From an uncultured Bacteroidia bacterium (GTDB lineage Bacteria; Bacteroidota; Bacteroidia; Bacteroidales; UBA932), in the NCBI GenBank assembly GCA_902773305.1, contig CACYEB010000136.1, forward strand, positions 1 through 16,875: a stretch of 16,875 bases of DNA, read 5' to 3'. Numbering within the stretch: position 1 is the stretch's first letter; every line of letters begins with the position of its first letter. The notes beneath the pieces are model-generated. The model made no database searches, was not told where the DNA came from, and saw only the letters and a program-made list of their open reading frames with translations. The position numbers were made by a program, and so were the translations under genes. Shown here in pieces: positions 1 to 8,013 of the stretch.

Positions 1-737
1 AACCGCGTTGGGCCCCAGCTGAATTTTTTGAATGGATACCCCCCGCCGTAGGGCATAATCGGGTCTCCTGTGGCCTGGAACGACAGTATGGGGGTGGAGG
101 AATACTCCAGCACCGAAAGGTCGCGGACCGAGCCCCAGAAGTTGCCCACTGCACAGATGCGGGGATGTTCTCCGGCGACACCACCGGCATCCATACCCGT
201 ATCCCGGAAGGCGAGCCTCAGTGCTATGATGGCTCCTGCGCTGGTTCCGGCAGCGAATATATGGTCCGGATCTATCCTCAGGTCTTCACGGCCCAGCAGG
301 TACGACAGGGCGGCGCCGGCATCTTCTACCGCCCGGTCCTCCGCCTCGCAATAGGACCTCTTGCCCAGGCGGAATCCCAACCGGTAGTTGATAGAGACGG
401 CAACATACCCCAAAGAAGCGAAATACTCGCACCAGGCGACCTGCCCCTTCTCTTCTTTGTTGCCCATAAAGAACGAGCCGCCGTGCATCATAAGCAGCAG
501 CGGCCGCTTTTCGGACTCATCATTTTCCGGCATATAGATATCCATATCCAGATCCAGAAGGCTCTTGTCGCCCTGACGCAGCCCAACTGGGAGGGACCCT
601 TTGGTCTCTTCAGTTGCCTCCTTCCGGTACCCTTCTGCCCGGGTATATACCACATCCCGCTCTACAGCGACTTTGTATTGCGGTATCGTATATGGCAGAA
701 CTGTGAGCATAGACACTATAGCACAGAGTAAAGACAT
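1..737 (-). CDS. Alpha/beta-hydrolase fold esterase/lipase (partial, C-terminus off window)
   Basis: Read from the ATG at 737-735, this frame stays open to the left edge, giving 245 residues without the C-terminus. The oxyanion-hole motif MHGGSFF lies near residues 84-90 and the nucleophile elbow GTSAG at 164-168, with Ser166 the likely nucleophile. Asp225 in ATGDPIMPY is the likely acid; the catalytic His would lie beyond the window. This arrangement is typical of carboxylesterase/BD-FAE-like and acetyl-esterase families, which remove acyl groups from carbohydrates or small esters. The N-terminus (about residues 2-17) is hydrophobic but lacks basic residues, so export is plausible but uncertain. 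The ATG overlaps the upstream glycosidase stop as TAATG, implying translational coupling and a shared role, perhaps deacylating the glycan those enzymes cleave. A peptidase role cannot be excluded; exact substrate is unknown. Confidence 0.82.
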   Translation of the reverse strand, partial: MSLLCAIVSMLTVLPYTIPQYKVAVERDVVYTRAEGYRKEATEETKGSLPVGLRQGDKSLLDLDMDIYMPENDESEKRPLLLMMHGGSFFMGNKEEKGQVAWCEYFASLGYVAVSINYRLGFRLGKRSYCEAEDRAVEDAGAALSYLLGREDLRIDPDHIFAAGTSAGAIIALRLAFRDTGMDAGGVAGEHPRICAVGNFWGSVRDLSVLEYSSTPILSFQATGDPIMPYGGGYPFKKFSWGPTR

Positions 738-2575
738 TATTTATACTTCTCTATAAGACAGGCAATCAGCTCGCGGCGTTCCAGCAGGAACTGCGGATCC
801 TGGATGTAGTACTTGTCGGGATGCCCGGCATCGTCGTCCATAAAGACCTCCTCGGGCAGTACCAGCAGTTCGCGGGCGGCTGCGGCATCGGCCTCGTCCA
901 TGGCAGGGATGAGTTCCCCGAGCATCTTCAGATACTCATAGTCCTCTATGCCGTCGCGGTTGATCTCCATACGGATGCAGGGGATGGGATCACCTGTAAA
1001 GACCGTTTCCTTATCCTCGTTTGGGTGTCGGTTGTTGGGGTAGAACATTATGCCGTCGCCGCAGGCGAAGAATTCGGGACCGGTCTTGCCTGTTCCGTAG
1101 CAGTCGGGAGTTTCCCATACGTTAAGTAGCTGACCTTCGGGCATTATGCAGGCGGAGTTCCAGCAGGTGGCGCTCCAGATAAGGATGCCCTTCATTCCGT
1201 ACATATATGTGGCCCAGAGCCACAGGCGTAAATCTATGCCGTTATGGTCTACGAAATTGGTGAAGTAGGGGTATTTGGTGGCGCAGCACAGGTAGCTCCA
1301 TACTTCCTGCCCGGGACCGCTGTATTCCGTCACCTTGGGGTGGTTGTCAAAACAGTTCCAGCTTACGCAGCTGATGTCGGTTACGTCCCCTACGTCAAAA
1401 TCTGCGGGAGTCTCCAGCCAGGTGACCTGCTCTGTCATAAAGGTGCGGATGCGCGGGGCGTATTTCTTCATAAGGGTATGTACCTCGCGGATATAGGGGT
1501 AGGAGGAATCCAGCGGCTCGTCACCCCAATAGATGTAACAGTTGTCCAGTACGCCGGCCTTCTCAAGGCCGTCCTGAAGCTTGGGCAGATAGTCGGCCAT
1601 CAGTGCCTCGTGCTCCGGTGTGCCGAATTCGTAGCCGCCGAAGGTACCGCGGACATAGCCGCCCGGACTGCAGCTGCCCAGCCCTTCAACATCCACTACG
1701 AATGAGTTGAAGCCTCCTTCGCCAAAGTACTTTGCGGCCACTTTGTTGAATTCGGTGAAATCCAGGCTGACAGTGTTGTCGGGATTGATGGTTGTCTTGA
1801 TGGGGGCATACCAGAACGGGTTGTACGGAGATATCTTATAATCGATAAAGGCGTCCAGATACTTGTAGAAGACCTCTTTCTGCTGCTCTATGGTCTTGAG
1901 GTTCTCGTAGTTTATCACGTGGTCGAACCAGAGACCGTAGCCGCTGGAGACACTGGGGGTGCGGGGCAGTGTGAAAGAACGTACTTTCACCCTCAGCGGA
2001 ATGTTGACCTTCCAGCCGTCGGCATCGGTTAGTACCACGCGGCCGCGGTAGCAGCCCTTGCGGCGCGAACAGGGAGTCTTGATTGTAATCCAGAAGGATG
2101 TGTTTTCGCCTGCCGGCAGGTCCTCTGCAACATCGTAGAGAGGCAGCGGATCGGGCCACTGGCCGGTGTAGCCGAAACTGTCGCTGGGGGTGCGGACGGT
2201 AACGTATTCTACCTTGCGCACCTTGGCCTCGACGCCTTTTGGCAGGCCTCTGACATCAACCTTAACAGCCTGTAGAGGAGTCTTGGGATTGACCACGATG
2301 ATGAAGGATTCGTATTCATTTTTTGCTGTAGTCAGTTTTATCCTGCGGCCTTTGCGCTGGGCCACCGGGGTGTCTTTCATGGGTTTGTAAACCCCTTCTG
2401 CCCACCAGATGTCAGCTTTGGGCGTATTCTTGACCAGATAGCCATAGCCGCCCTGAAGGGTCATATACGGGTCGCACTTTTCCAGTTTTTCAGCCTTCCA
2501 CTCCCTGGCGGCCAGGGCGGGAGCAACAGCAAGGAGGCCGGCGGCAACCAGAATTATCGTGAAGATTCTTTTCAT
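737..2575 (-). CDS. Secreted GH123/DUF4091-like glycoside hydrolase
   Basis: 612 residues with a clear signal peptide (basic MKR, hydrophobic core, ALA cleavage site near residue 22). An N-terminal beta-rich region (about 30-205) resembles the beta-sandwich of GH123 enzymes. It is followed by a barrel-like region (about 210-550) rich in Trp and Tyr. The sequence IYWGDEPL carries an adjacent Asp352-Glu353 pair; in GH123 such a pair serves substrate-assisted catalysis, Asp orienting the acetamido group and Glu acting as acid. RDGIEDYEYL (540-549) is a typical DUF4091 C-terminal signature. The family includes exo-beta-N-acetylgalactosaminidases, but many DUF4091 members are untested, so GalNAc specificity is inference. 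It lies 21 nt after the GH97 gene and its stop overlaps the esterase start, so the three enzymes are probably co-expressed and act in the periplasm or at the cell surface. Confidence 0.85.
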   Translation of the reverse strand: MKRIFTIILVAAGLLAVAPALAAREWKAEKLEKCDPYMTLQGGYGYLVKNTPKADIWWAEGVYKPMKDTPVAQRKGRRIKLTTAKNEYESFIIVVNPKTPLQAVKVDVRGLPKGVEAKVRKVEYVTVRTPSDSFGYTGQWPDPLPLYDVAEDLPAGENTSFWITIKTPCSRRKGCYRGRVVLTDADGWKVNIPLRVKVRSFTLPRTPSVSSGYGLWFDHVINYENLKTIEQQKEVFYKYLDAFIDYKISPYNPFWYAPIKTTINPDNTVSLDFTEFNKVAAKYFGEGGFNSFVVDVEGLGSCSPGGYVRGTFGGYEFGTPEHEALMADYLPKLQDGLEKAGVLDNCYIYWGDEPLDSSYPYIREVHTLMKKYAPRIRTFMTEQVTWLETPADFDVGDVTDISCVSWNCFDNHPKVTEYSGPGQEVWSYLCCATKYPYFTNFVDHNGIDLRLWLWATYMYGMKGILIWSATCWNSACIMPEGQLLNVWETPDCYGTGKTGPEFFACGDGIMFYPNNRHPNEDKETVFTGDPIPCIRMEINRDGIEDYEYLKMLGELIPAMDEADAAAARELLVLPEEVFMDDDAGHPDKYYIQDPQFLLERRELIACLIEKYK

Positions 2576-2596
2576 AGTTTTCCCAATCCCCGGGAA

Positions 2597-4570
2597 CTAC
2601 TTAGTCAGGATGACCGCGAAGCCGCCGCCCGAAGCCATATGGATGTTCAGCGGTTCATCGGCACTGACCGTCTTGAATTCGCGCTTGAAATCTGTGGCGT
2701 GGCGGTCGGCATTGGCACCGTCGCGGTAGATTTCTGCCTTCCAGCTGCCACCGCCAAGGAAACTGAGATCCACGGATACGTCGCGCTGGTCCCAGTTTGT
2801 GATGCCGCCTACATACCAGGTGTCACCGCTGCGTTTTGCCATAATCACAGATTCACCAACTTTCCCGTCGAGGCCGACAGTCTCGTCGAAAACGGTGGGT
2901 ATACGTGAGATAAACGAGAGGCATTCGGGCTCTTTGCGGTAGGCGGAAGGACCGTCGCAAAGCATACAGAGCGGGGAGTCGAAGATAACATATTCGCCAA
3001 GTTGATGGCAGCGGGTGCCCTGGCTCATGGGCTCGCGGCTCTTAAGATAGGTGCTCTTGGAGCCGTTGCGCATAGCGCCCTGGGTATAATCCACGACTCC
3101 GGAAGCCATACGGATGTAGGGGAAGGTCACATCGTTCAGTGGCATATCCATCTCAATGCCGCTCCATTTCATATTTTCCAGGCCGAAGACGCCCTCGTAG
3201 TTGAGCACGTTGGGATAGGTGCGGTTGAGACCGTGGGGCTTGAAGGCTCCGTGGAAATCCAGAACCAGATGATATTTCGCCGCAATCCTGGCAGCCTCTG
3301 TGTAGAATTCGAGCATCGGCTGGTCGTCGCGGTTCATAAAGTCCACCTTGAACCCTTTGATGCCCATCTTTGAATAGTGGTCACATACCTTCTCCATATC
3401 GCGGTGGAAGGCGTAGTATCCGGCCCAGAGTATGATGCCGACACCCTTGGCATTGGCGTGGGCGATAAGTTCTTCAAGGTCGATTTCCGGTACGATGTGG
3501 AAAAGGTCGCTGTAGCCGCTCTGGCTCCAGCCGTCATCCATAATGATGTACTCGATGCCGTTTTCCGAAGCAAAGTCTATGTAATGCTTGTAGGTATCGT
3601 TGTTGATTCCGGCCACAAAGTCAACGCCTGTAACATAGAAGCCGTTCCACCAGTCCCAGGCCACCTTGCCGGGCTTGACCCAACTGAAATCGCTGCCTTT
3701 GGCGGGAGCGTCACCCAGACGGTAAACTATGTCGTTTGTAGCCATATCGATATCCCTGGTGCTTACGGCGACAATCCTCCAAGGGAATCTTTCGCCGGCA
3801 TTGCACTCGGCCAGATAGTCGTGGCGGCTCTTGACGATTTCCTGGATGTTGTTGTATCCGCCCATTTCCAGTTCCTTGGGCATCTGGGGCCACAAACCGT
3901 GCAGTTTGGAGGTGCCGTCTGCCTGGAGATACATACCGGGATACTTGTAGAGAGCAGATTCCATTATGTTGATTTTGACCCCTTTGGGCGCATCGATCAT
4001 CTGCGGCAGGAAAGCCATTTTCTCAGGATGGATGGCGCTGAGTTTGGAGTATTCGTAGATATTCTCGAAAGACGATTCAAATGCGCCCCAGGAGAATCCG
4101 GCCCAGGTATTCCAGTCACCTGCAAAGTTGAACTCGGCGGTTTCGCTCTTTACCTTGAACGGTTTTTTGCTCTTGGAGATGAAACGATAGGCGATGCAGT
4201 CGTCATAGGCGCGGAAGACTACGTCGCAATTCTTATAAGACAGGGTCAGTTCGTTGTAACAGTCTGTGACTTCCGCGCGCTTGTAGGCTATCGCCTTGAA
4301 CTTGTCGTTCACGCTGCGACGGGTGAATTTCTGCATTTTGCCGCTTCCGTACACGCTTCCGTCGGTGAGCATCATCTCCACGCGGGAGTCATTCAGCAGG
4401 CAGTCACCATTGTGAAAAACGGAATACGAAAGGCCCTTGCCGACCGTGATGTTTGCAACGAGGCTTCCGTCGGGCGACATCACCTGGATGCTCTTGCCGG
4501 CTGCCGAGGCGGCAGCGCAAATTGACAGCGCAAACGCCGCCATTACAAAAAACTTGAGTGTCTTTTTCAT
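2597..4570 (-). CDS. Secreted GH97 family glycosidase, retaining-type (alpha-galactosidase-like)
   Basis: 657 residues, a normal GH97 length. A signal peptide (MKKTLKFF, then a hydrophobic run, ASA cleavage near residue 23) is followed by an N-terminal beta-sandwich (about 27-285), a (beta/alpha)8 barrel (about 290-560) and a short C-terminal beta domain. The barrel contains IMDDGWS (343-349), GFKVDFMN (406-413) and NYEGVFG (457-463). In characterised GH97 enzymes an Asp in the KVDF position is the nucleophile of the retaining subgroup, whereas the inverting SusB type uses glutamate bases elsewhere. Asp410 therefore points to the retaining, alpha-galactosidase-like branch, with Glu459 the likely acid/base. 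The start abuts the stop of the DUF389 gene with no spacer. Substrate (galactose or another alpha-linked sugar) is inferred from subgroup only; the family call is strong. Confidence 0.92.
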   Translation of the reverse strand: MKKTLKFFVMAAFALSICAAASAAGKSIQVMSPDGSLVANITVGKGLSYSVFHNGDCLLNDSRVEMMLTDGSVYGSGKMQKFTRRSVNDKFKAIAYKRAEVTDCYNELTLSYKNCDVVFRAYDDCIAYRFISKSKKPFKVKSETAEFNFAGDWNTWAGFSWGAFESSFENIYEYSKLSAIHPEKMAFLPQMIDAPKGVKINIMESALYKYPGMYLQADGTSKLHGLWPQMPKELEMGGYNNIQEIVKSRHDYLAECNAGERFPWRIVAVSTRDIDMATNDIVYRLGDAPAKGSDFSWVKPGKVAWDWWNGFYVTGVDFVAGINNDTYKHYIDFASENGIEYIIMDDGWSQSGYSDLFHIVPEIDLEELIAHANAKGVGIILWAGYYAFHRDMEKVCDHYSKMGIKGFKVDFMNRDDQPMLEFYTEAARIAAKYHLVLDFHGAFKPHGLNRTYPNVLNYEGVFGLENMKWSGIEMDMPLNDVTFPYIRMASGVVDYTQGAMRNGSKSTYLKSREPMSQGTRCHQLGEYVIFDSPLCMLCDGPSAYRKEPECLSFISRIPTVFDETVGLDGKVGESVIMAKRSGDTWYVGGITNWDQRDVSVDLSFLGGGSWKAEIYRDGANADRHATDFKREFKTVSADEPLNIHMASGGGFAVILTK

Positions 4571-5914
4571 TTATTCTGATTCTATAATGTTGTTCGCTAC
4601 AATGGTGGTGTCATCCAACCTCAGCCTGAGCCACCGGGTGATTTCTGCAATCTGTTCTGCGGAAAGGGCCTCCGATGACTGGATGATTGCATTGGTCACG
4701 GGAACCTCCGACAAGCTGTCGGCTTTCATGACCACCCGCGACCCCCGGGATATGGAGAGACTGCTTACTGAAGGATATTTATACTTCAGTTCCCTTGTGA
4801 CCTGTCCGTATGGGATAGCTTTGCCTTCTGTCTGGGACAGTTGGCTTTCCAGTTCCTTGATGCGGGCATCTCTGGCAGCTATCGCCTCGTCGCTGCGGGC
4901 ATACACTCCCTTGAGCAGTTCGTCGGCCCTGGCACCTACGGCGTTGACCTTGATGCTCAGTTTGGTTGTGTCAAGATTGTGCCGCCGTGCGGCATTGTAA
5001 AGGAAGTCCAGGTCGCCCGCTGTCAGATCGCCGGCAAAATAAACGACGGCGTCGCTTCCGGCAATGTCATAGTCGTAGATATAGGCGTTGCCATAGGCCT
5101 TGTTCTCTTCAACAAAGGCTGCCACATCGCGCTGGATGTTGTTGTCACGGATCATAGTTATGGCACTCAGCACGCTGGGAACTATTATCGCTATCAGGAT
5201 TATTGTGGAGATGGTGCGGAAGCTGCGGTTCTGCTGATTCTCTTCACTGACCCTGTCAAAGTGCATATAGCGGGCTGTGACGTAGGACGCCAGCAAGATG
5301 AAAATGGTATTGATCAGGAAGAGGTAAAGCGCTCCGAAAAAGTAGTGGAAATTGCCGCTGGCGATGCCGAACCCGGCGGTGCAGAGCGGCGGCATCAGGG
5401 CGGTGGCGATGGCTACTCCCGAGAGCACTACGCCCCGCTCCTTGCGGGTCTGCTCCAGCATCCCCGCGATACCTCCGGCAAAGGCGATGAACACGTCGTA
5501 CAGTGTCGGGCTGGTGCGGGCCAGCAGTTCCGTAGGATTGGCCATTTTGAGCGGAGAGAGCAAGAAGTAGAGGGTGGAGGAGACTATGCTCACCACCACC
5601 ATCACCAGAAAGTTTTTGAGTGCATTGACCAGCAGGTCTCTGTCGTTGGTGTAAAGCGACAGGCCCATACCGAATATAGGCCCCATAAGCGGCGATATGA
5701 GCATAGCGCCGATGATGACCGGTATCGAGTTGATGTTCAGGCCTACGGATGCTATTATTATGGAGCATACGAGAATCCAGACAGTGGTGCCGCGGACATT
5801 GATGCCCTTGCTGATTTTCTCTGTGGCAGAAACTGTGTCCAACTCCCCGGTCATCGAAATGATGGCCCGCCAGTGAACTTTGACTTTATCCCAGAAGGTC
5901 TTCTTGTCGCTCAT
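4571..5914 (-). CDS. DUF389 family multi-pass inner-membrane protein
   Basis: 447 residues from the ATG at 5914. The open frame extends further upstream, but that part lies inside the DUF362 gene, reads as Arg-rich non-coding-like sequence, and the 5914 start gives a normal 11-nt gap. Six or seven membrane segments occur between residues 43 and 254. Conserved DUF389 features include GLNINSIPVIIGAMLISPLM (58-77), GGIAGMLEQTRKERGVVLSG (147-166) and the Pro-rich ALMPPLCTAGFG. A soluble C-terminal half follows, with a probable coiled coil near 340-363. The family is widespread and its function is unknown; transport has been suggested but not shown. It sits between a DUF362 gene and two exported glycosidases, which may simply be transcriptional packing or may indicate a membrane function tied to the same substrate. 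Confidence 0.88.
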   Translation of the reverse strand: MSDKKTFWDKVKVHWRAIISMTGELDTVSATEKISKGINVRGTTVWILVCSIIIASVGLNINSIPVIIGAMLISPLMGPIFGMGLSLYTNDRDLLVNALKNFLVMVVVSIVSSTLYFLLSPLKMANPTELLARTSPTLYDVFIAFAGGIAGMLEQTRKERGVVLSGVAIATALMPPLCTAGFGIASGNFHYFFGALYLFLINTIFILLASYVTARYMHFDRVSEENQQNRSFRTISTIILIAIIVPSVLSAITMIRDNNIQRDVAAFVEENKAYGNAYIYDYDIAGSDAVVYFAGDLTAGDLDFLYNAARRHNLDTTKLSIKVNAVGARADELLKGVYARSDEAIAARDARIKELESQLSQTEGKAIPYGQVTRELKYKYPSVSSLSISRGSRVVMKADSLSEVPVTNAIIQSSEALSAEQIAEITRWLRLRLDDTTIVANNIIESE

Positions 5915-5925
5915 AAGTGCCGGTA

Positions 5926-6924
5926 CTATCCTTTGAAGGGTTTCAGTCCTTTCGCGGCATCCTTGGCCACTATTCGGGCACCGCCGTTGTCCAGGTCGAT
6001 GAGCACGTAGCGGTCGCATCCCATTCCAAGCTCTTTCATATAGCTGAGCTGGCGCAGGCCGTGGCGGGTCTCGATACGCTCCTGCAGGGCGTGCCGTTCG
6101 TTCTTTTTCATTGCGTAAATAATGTCCACGCTGGCCTGGTCAATGGCCAGGATGTCAAGTGACGCCAGGATGCCCACGTTGGGGGTAACAACGGGCTCTG
6201 CCTCGACGCCCTCGCAGTCGCAGGAAACAGACATATTGCGCATTACGTTGATGTAGGCCACATTCTTGCCGAAGTGGTCCACGGTGGCTTTCGTGGACTC
6301 GGTGATGCGCTCCATCAGTTCTTCCATAGCGATACTCCACATATCGTCGCTGCCGGCGGCGGTATGTATCATCTTCTTGCCGATCCGGCCGTCGGCGCAG
6401 CCTATGCCTATATTCTTGTTGCTGCCGCCAAAGCCGCCCATGGTGTGACCCTTGAAGTGAGTCAGCGTCAGCATGGAATCATAATTCATCAAATGGTTGC
6501 CCACGCTCATTGAGTCGAACCACTTACCGCCGTTCACCGGCAGCCAGAAGGTCCCTTCTTCGTCCATAATGTCCACGGGGCAGAATGTCCAGCCGTTGGT
6601 ACTGAGGGTGGCGCGATGCTGCTCTGTTGTATAGCGGTCGCCTTCGTAATATGTGTTGGTCTCGATAATAGAGGCGTCGGGGATGCGTTTTTCATAAAGA
6701 TTCTTCACCCACTGGCGCGGGATGATGTTGGGACCGTGGGGCTCTCCCGTGTGTAACTTGATGCCGATCTTGCCTTTGAGGCAGTCACTGATGGCGTCGT
6801 AGGCCTTGAGCAGGCCGCCAGCATCAAGCTTACGGGTGAAATACACGATTGATTCGTTTCCGCTGCGTTTTGAGTAAGGGATGTAAACTTCTCCGTTCTC
6901 TCCGGGTCTGGTATCTGGTCTCAT
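5926..6924 (-). CDS. DUF362 domain protein
   Basis: 332 residues. DUF362 signatures are visible: LTHFKGHTMGGFGGSNKNIG (residues 154-173), CADGRIGKK, and the SCDCEG cysteines (C235, C237) followed by PNVGILASLDILAIDQASVD. No four-cysteine ferredoxin cluster of the kind fused to many relatives is present. No signal peptide is seen, so it is probably cytoplasmic. The biochemical role of DUF362 is not established; redox or metal-linked roles are guesses. The frame is open to a GTG at 6951, but a Bacteroidota-type -7 box occupies 6951-6958, so that codon would fall upstream of the transcript start; the ATG at 6924 is preferred. It is the first gene of the five-gene minus-strand unit. Confidence 0.85.
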   Translation of the reverse strand: MRPDTRPGENGEVYIPYSKRSGNESIVYFTRKLDAGGLLKAYDAISDCLKGKIGIKLHTGEPHGPNIIPRQWVKNLYEKRIPDASIIETNTYYEGDRYTTEQHRATLSTNGWTFCPVDIMDEEGTFWLPVNGGKWFDSMSVGNHLMNYDSMLTLTHFKGHTMGGFGGSNKNIGIGCADGRIGKKMIHTAAGSDDMWSIAMEELMERITESTKATVDHFGKNVAYINVMRNMSVSCDCEGVEAEPVVTPNVGILASLDILAIDQASVDIIYAMKKNERHALQERIETRHGLRQLSYMKELGMGCDRYVLIDLDNGGARIVAKDAAKGLKPFKG

Positions 6925-6950
6925 CGTCTGAAATACTTTTGTCTTTTGCA

Positions 6951-6982
6951 CAAATATAAGATATTTGGATAAATCTGCCTAA
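6951..6982 (-). promoter_or_regulatory. Bacteroidota-type promoter for the DUF362-DUF389-GH97 operon
   Basis: On the minus strand TATATTTG (6958-6951) matches the Bacteroidota -7 consensus TAnnTTTG in full. TTAG (6982-6979), one mismatch from the -33 TTTG, lies exactly 20 nt upstream. Transcription would begin near 6946, leaving a leader of about 20 nt before the ATG at 6924. This placement also decides the start codon, since the in-frame GTG at 6951 would not be transcribed. Confidence 0.5.
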
Positions 6983-7014
6983 AAGGGTTTGTCTGAAATG
7001 GGGGTAAAAGATGC

Positions 7015-7052
7015 AAAAAAGGTGCGCTGCAACCATCCGGCTGCAGCGCACC
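7015..7052 (-). terminator. Rho-independent terminator of the barrel-lipoprotein unit
   Basis: An 11-bp perfect inverted repeat (GGTGCGCTGCA at 7021-7031 against TGCAGCGCACC at 7042-7052) encloses a 10-nt loop. On the minus strand it is followed directly by six T residues (7020-7015). It lies 35 nt past the lipoprotein stop codon. On the plus strand the stem is followed only by TTTG, so it is mainly a minus-strand terminator. It insulates the next operon, whose promoter begins about 30 bp further on. Confidence 0.85.
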
Positions 7053-7087
7053 TTTGATTGCACCGGTCCGTGCCACGGACACAGGGA

Positions 7088-8002
7088 TTATTTGATTTCT
7101 TCGCAGATTATGGTGGCGCTTACGTGATAGGTCTTGCCCTTGACGGTGGCGTCAGACTCTGTGAAGAGCGTCAGTTGCGTGCCTGTTACTGTAAGTGTGC
7201 CGGTACCGGTGACGGGAATCAGGGGATTGTCCACCCAGGCGAGATCGAACTTGTAAGAGATGTTCTCTTCCTGATTCTCCTTGAGCGTGAAATTGCCCAC
7301 GAAGGGAGAGACGCTGAAGTTCTTGAAATTGATAATGAAGAGACCTCCCTCCGTAAAGGCGACGGACTCTAGGGCATATTGTGCAAACGCACCGTTGTCG
7401 ATGTCCATACCGCCGTCTTTCAGGAAATCGAAAATCTGTTTGAGGTCGGCAGAGAACTTCTTGCCTACGATGGCATTGGTAATGTTGCCGCCGGAAGCGC
7501 TCACGAGAATGGTTGCGGGTTTCCAGCTGCGGCAGACGTTGTCTGCCATAACCCCCGAGATCTTATCGCCGGAGGTGGTGGCTACGCCACTGTAGGTGGT
7601 GCCGTCGGGTGCGATATAATCGATGAGCCATTCATTGCCGGAGCCCTCCTTGATCAGGAGTTCCCCGTATTTCTGGAAACTGAACCTGAGACCGGCAACG
7701 ATGGCCTTGGCGCCGGCAAGGCTGAATCTGCCGGAGCGATATTTATAAGGGGCCTTTTCCGGAACGGCGGCGTCGTTATCGTAGAAACCGAGCAGGAATT
7801 CACCGCCCGAAGTGACGACGACGGTCTTGGGGACGACACCCTTCTTGATGGGGACATCAAATTTCTTGTCGTTGAGAGTAAAACTTGCGTGGTGCTCCTT
7901 GTCTTTCGGGGTTGTCAATTTGGTGGAAGCGCCGCCCTCGGGCTTCGTGCAAGACGCAAATGCAATCAGTGCGCAGCAGGCAATCAGGAATAAACGTTTC
8001 AT
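7088..8002 (-). CDS. Putative outer-membrane/periplasmic lipoprotein of unknown function
   Basis: 304 residues. A type II signal sequence (MKRLFLIACCALIAFASC) ends at Cys18; the lipobox is slightly off consensus, with Phe at -3, but the hydrophobic core, small residues and following Thr-Lys-Pro-Glu are typical of Bacteroidota lipoproteins. The mature part is rich in alternating polar/hydrophobic beta strands and Gly turns. The C-terminal half ends in a strand-rich stretch around VTGTGTLTVTGTQLTL, which suggests a beta-sandwich. No catalytic motif or family was recognised by eye. It begins 11 nt after the barrel gene stop and is the last gene before the terminator at 7015-7052, so the two products probably act together in the envelope. 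Confidence 0.8.
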   Translation of the reverse strand: MKRLFLIACCALIAFASCTKPEGGASTKLTTPKDKEHHASFTLNDKKFDVPIKKGVVPKTVVVTSGGEFLLGFYDNDAAVPEKAPYKYRSGRFSLAGAKAIVAGLRFSFQKYGELLIKEGSGNEWLIDYIAPDGTTYSGVATTSGDKISGVMADNVCRSWKPATILVSASGGNITNAIVGKKFSADLKQIFDFLKDGGMDIDNGAFAQYALESVAFTEGGLFIINFKNFSVSPFVGNFTLKENQEENISYKFDLAWVDNPLIPVTGTGTLTVTGTQLTLFTESDATVKGKTYHVSATIICEEIK

Positions 8003-8013
8003 ATGGCTGATAA

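Noticed and set aside
3377..4525. Long plus-strand open frame (382 codons) opposite the GH97 gene
   Set aside because: It is antisense to a well-supported GH97 sequence, has no recognisable motif and no promoter.
4841..6010. Long plus-strand open frame (389 codons) opposite the DUF389 gene
   Set aside because: It is His/Arg/Gly-rich, resembles no family and lies wholly antisense to a clear multi-pass membrane protein; it is a product of the GC-rich codon pattern.
7066..7080. Palindrome GTCCGTG-C-CACGGAC near the lipoprotein stop
   Set aside because: A one-base loop cannot form a stable terminator hairpin as is, no T-run follows, and the real terminator is at 7015-7052. It might be a protein site but nothing supports that.
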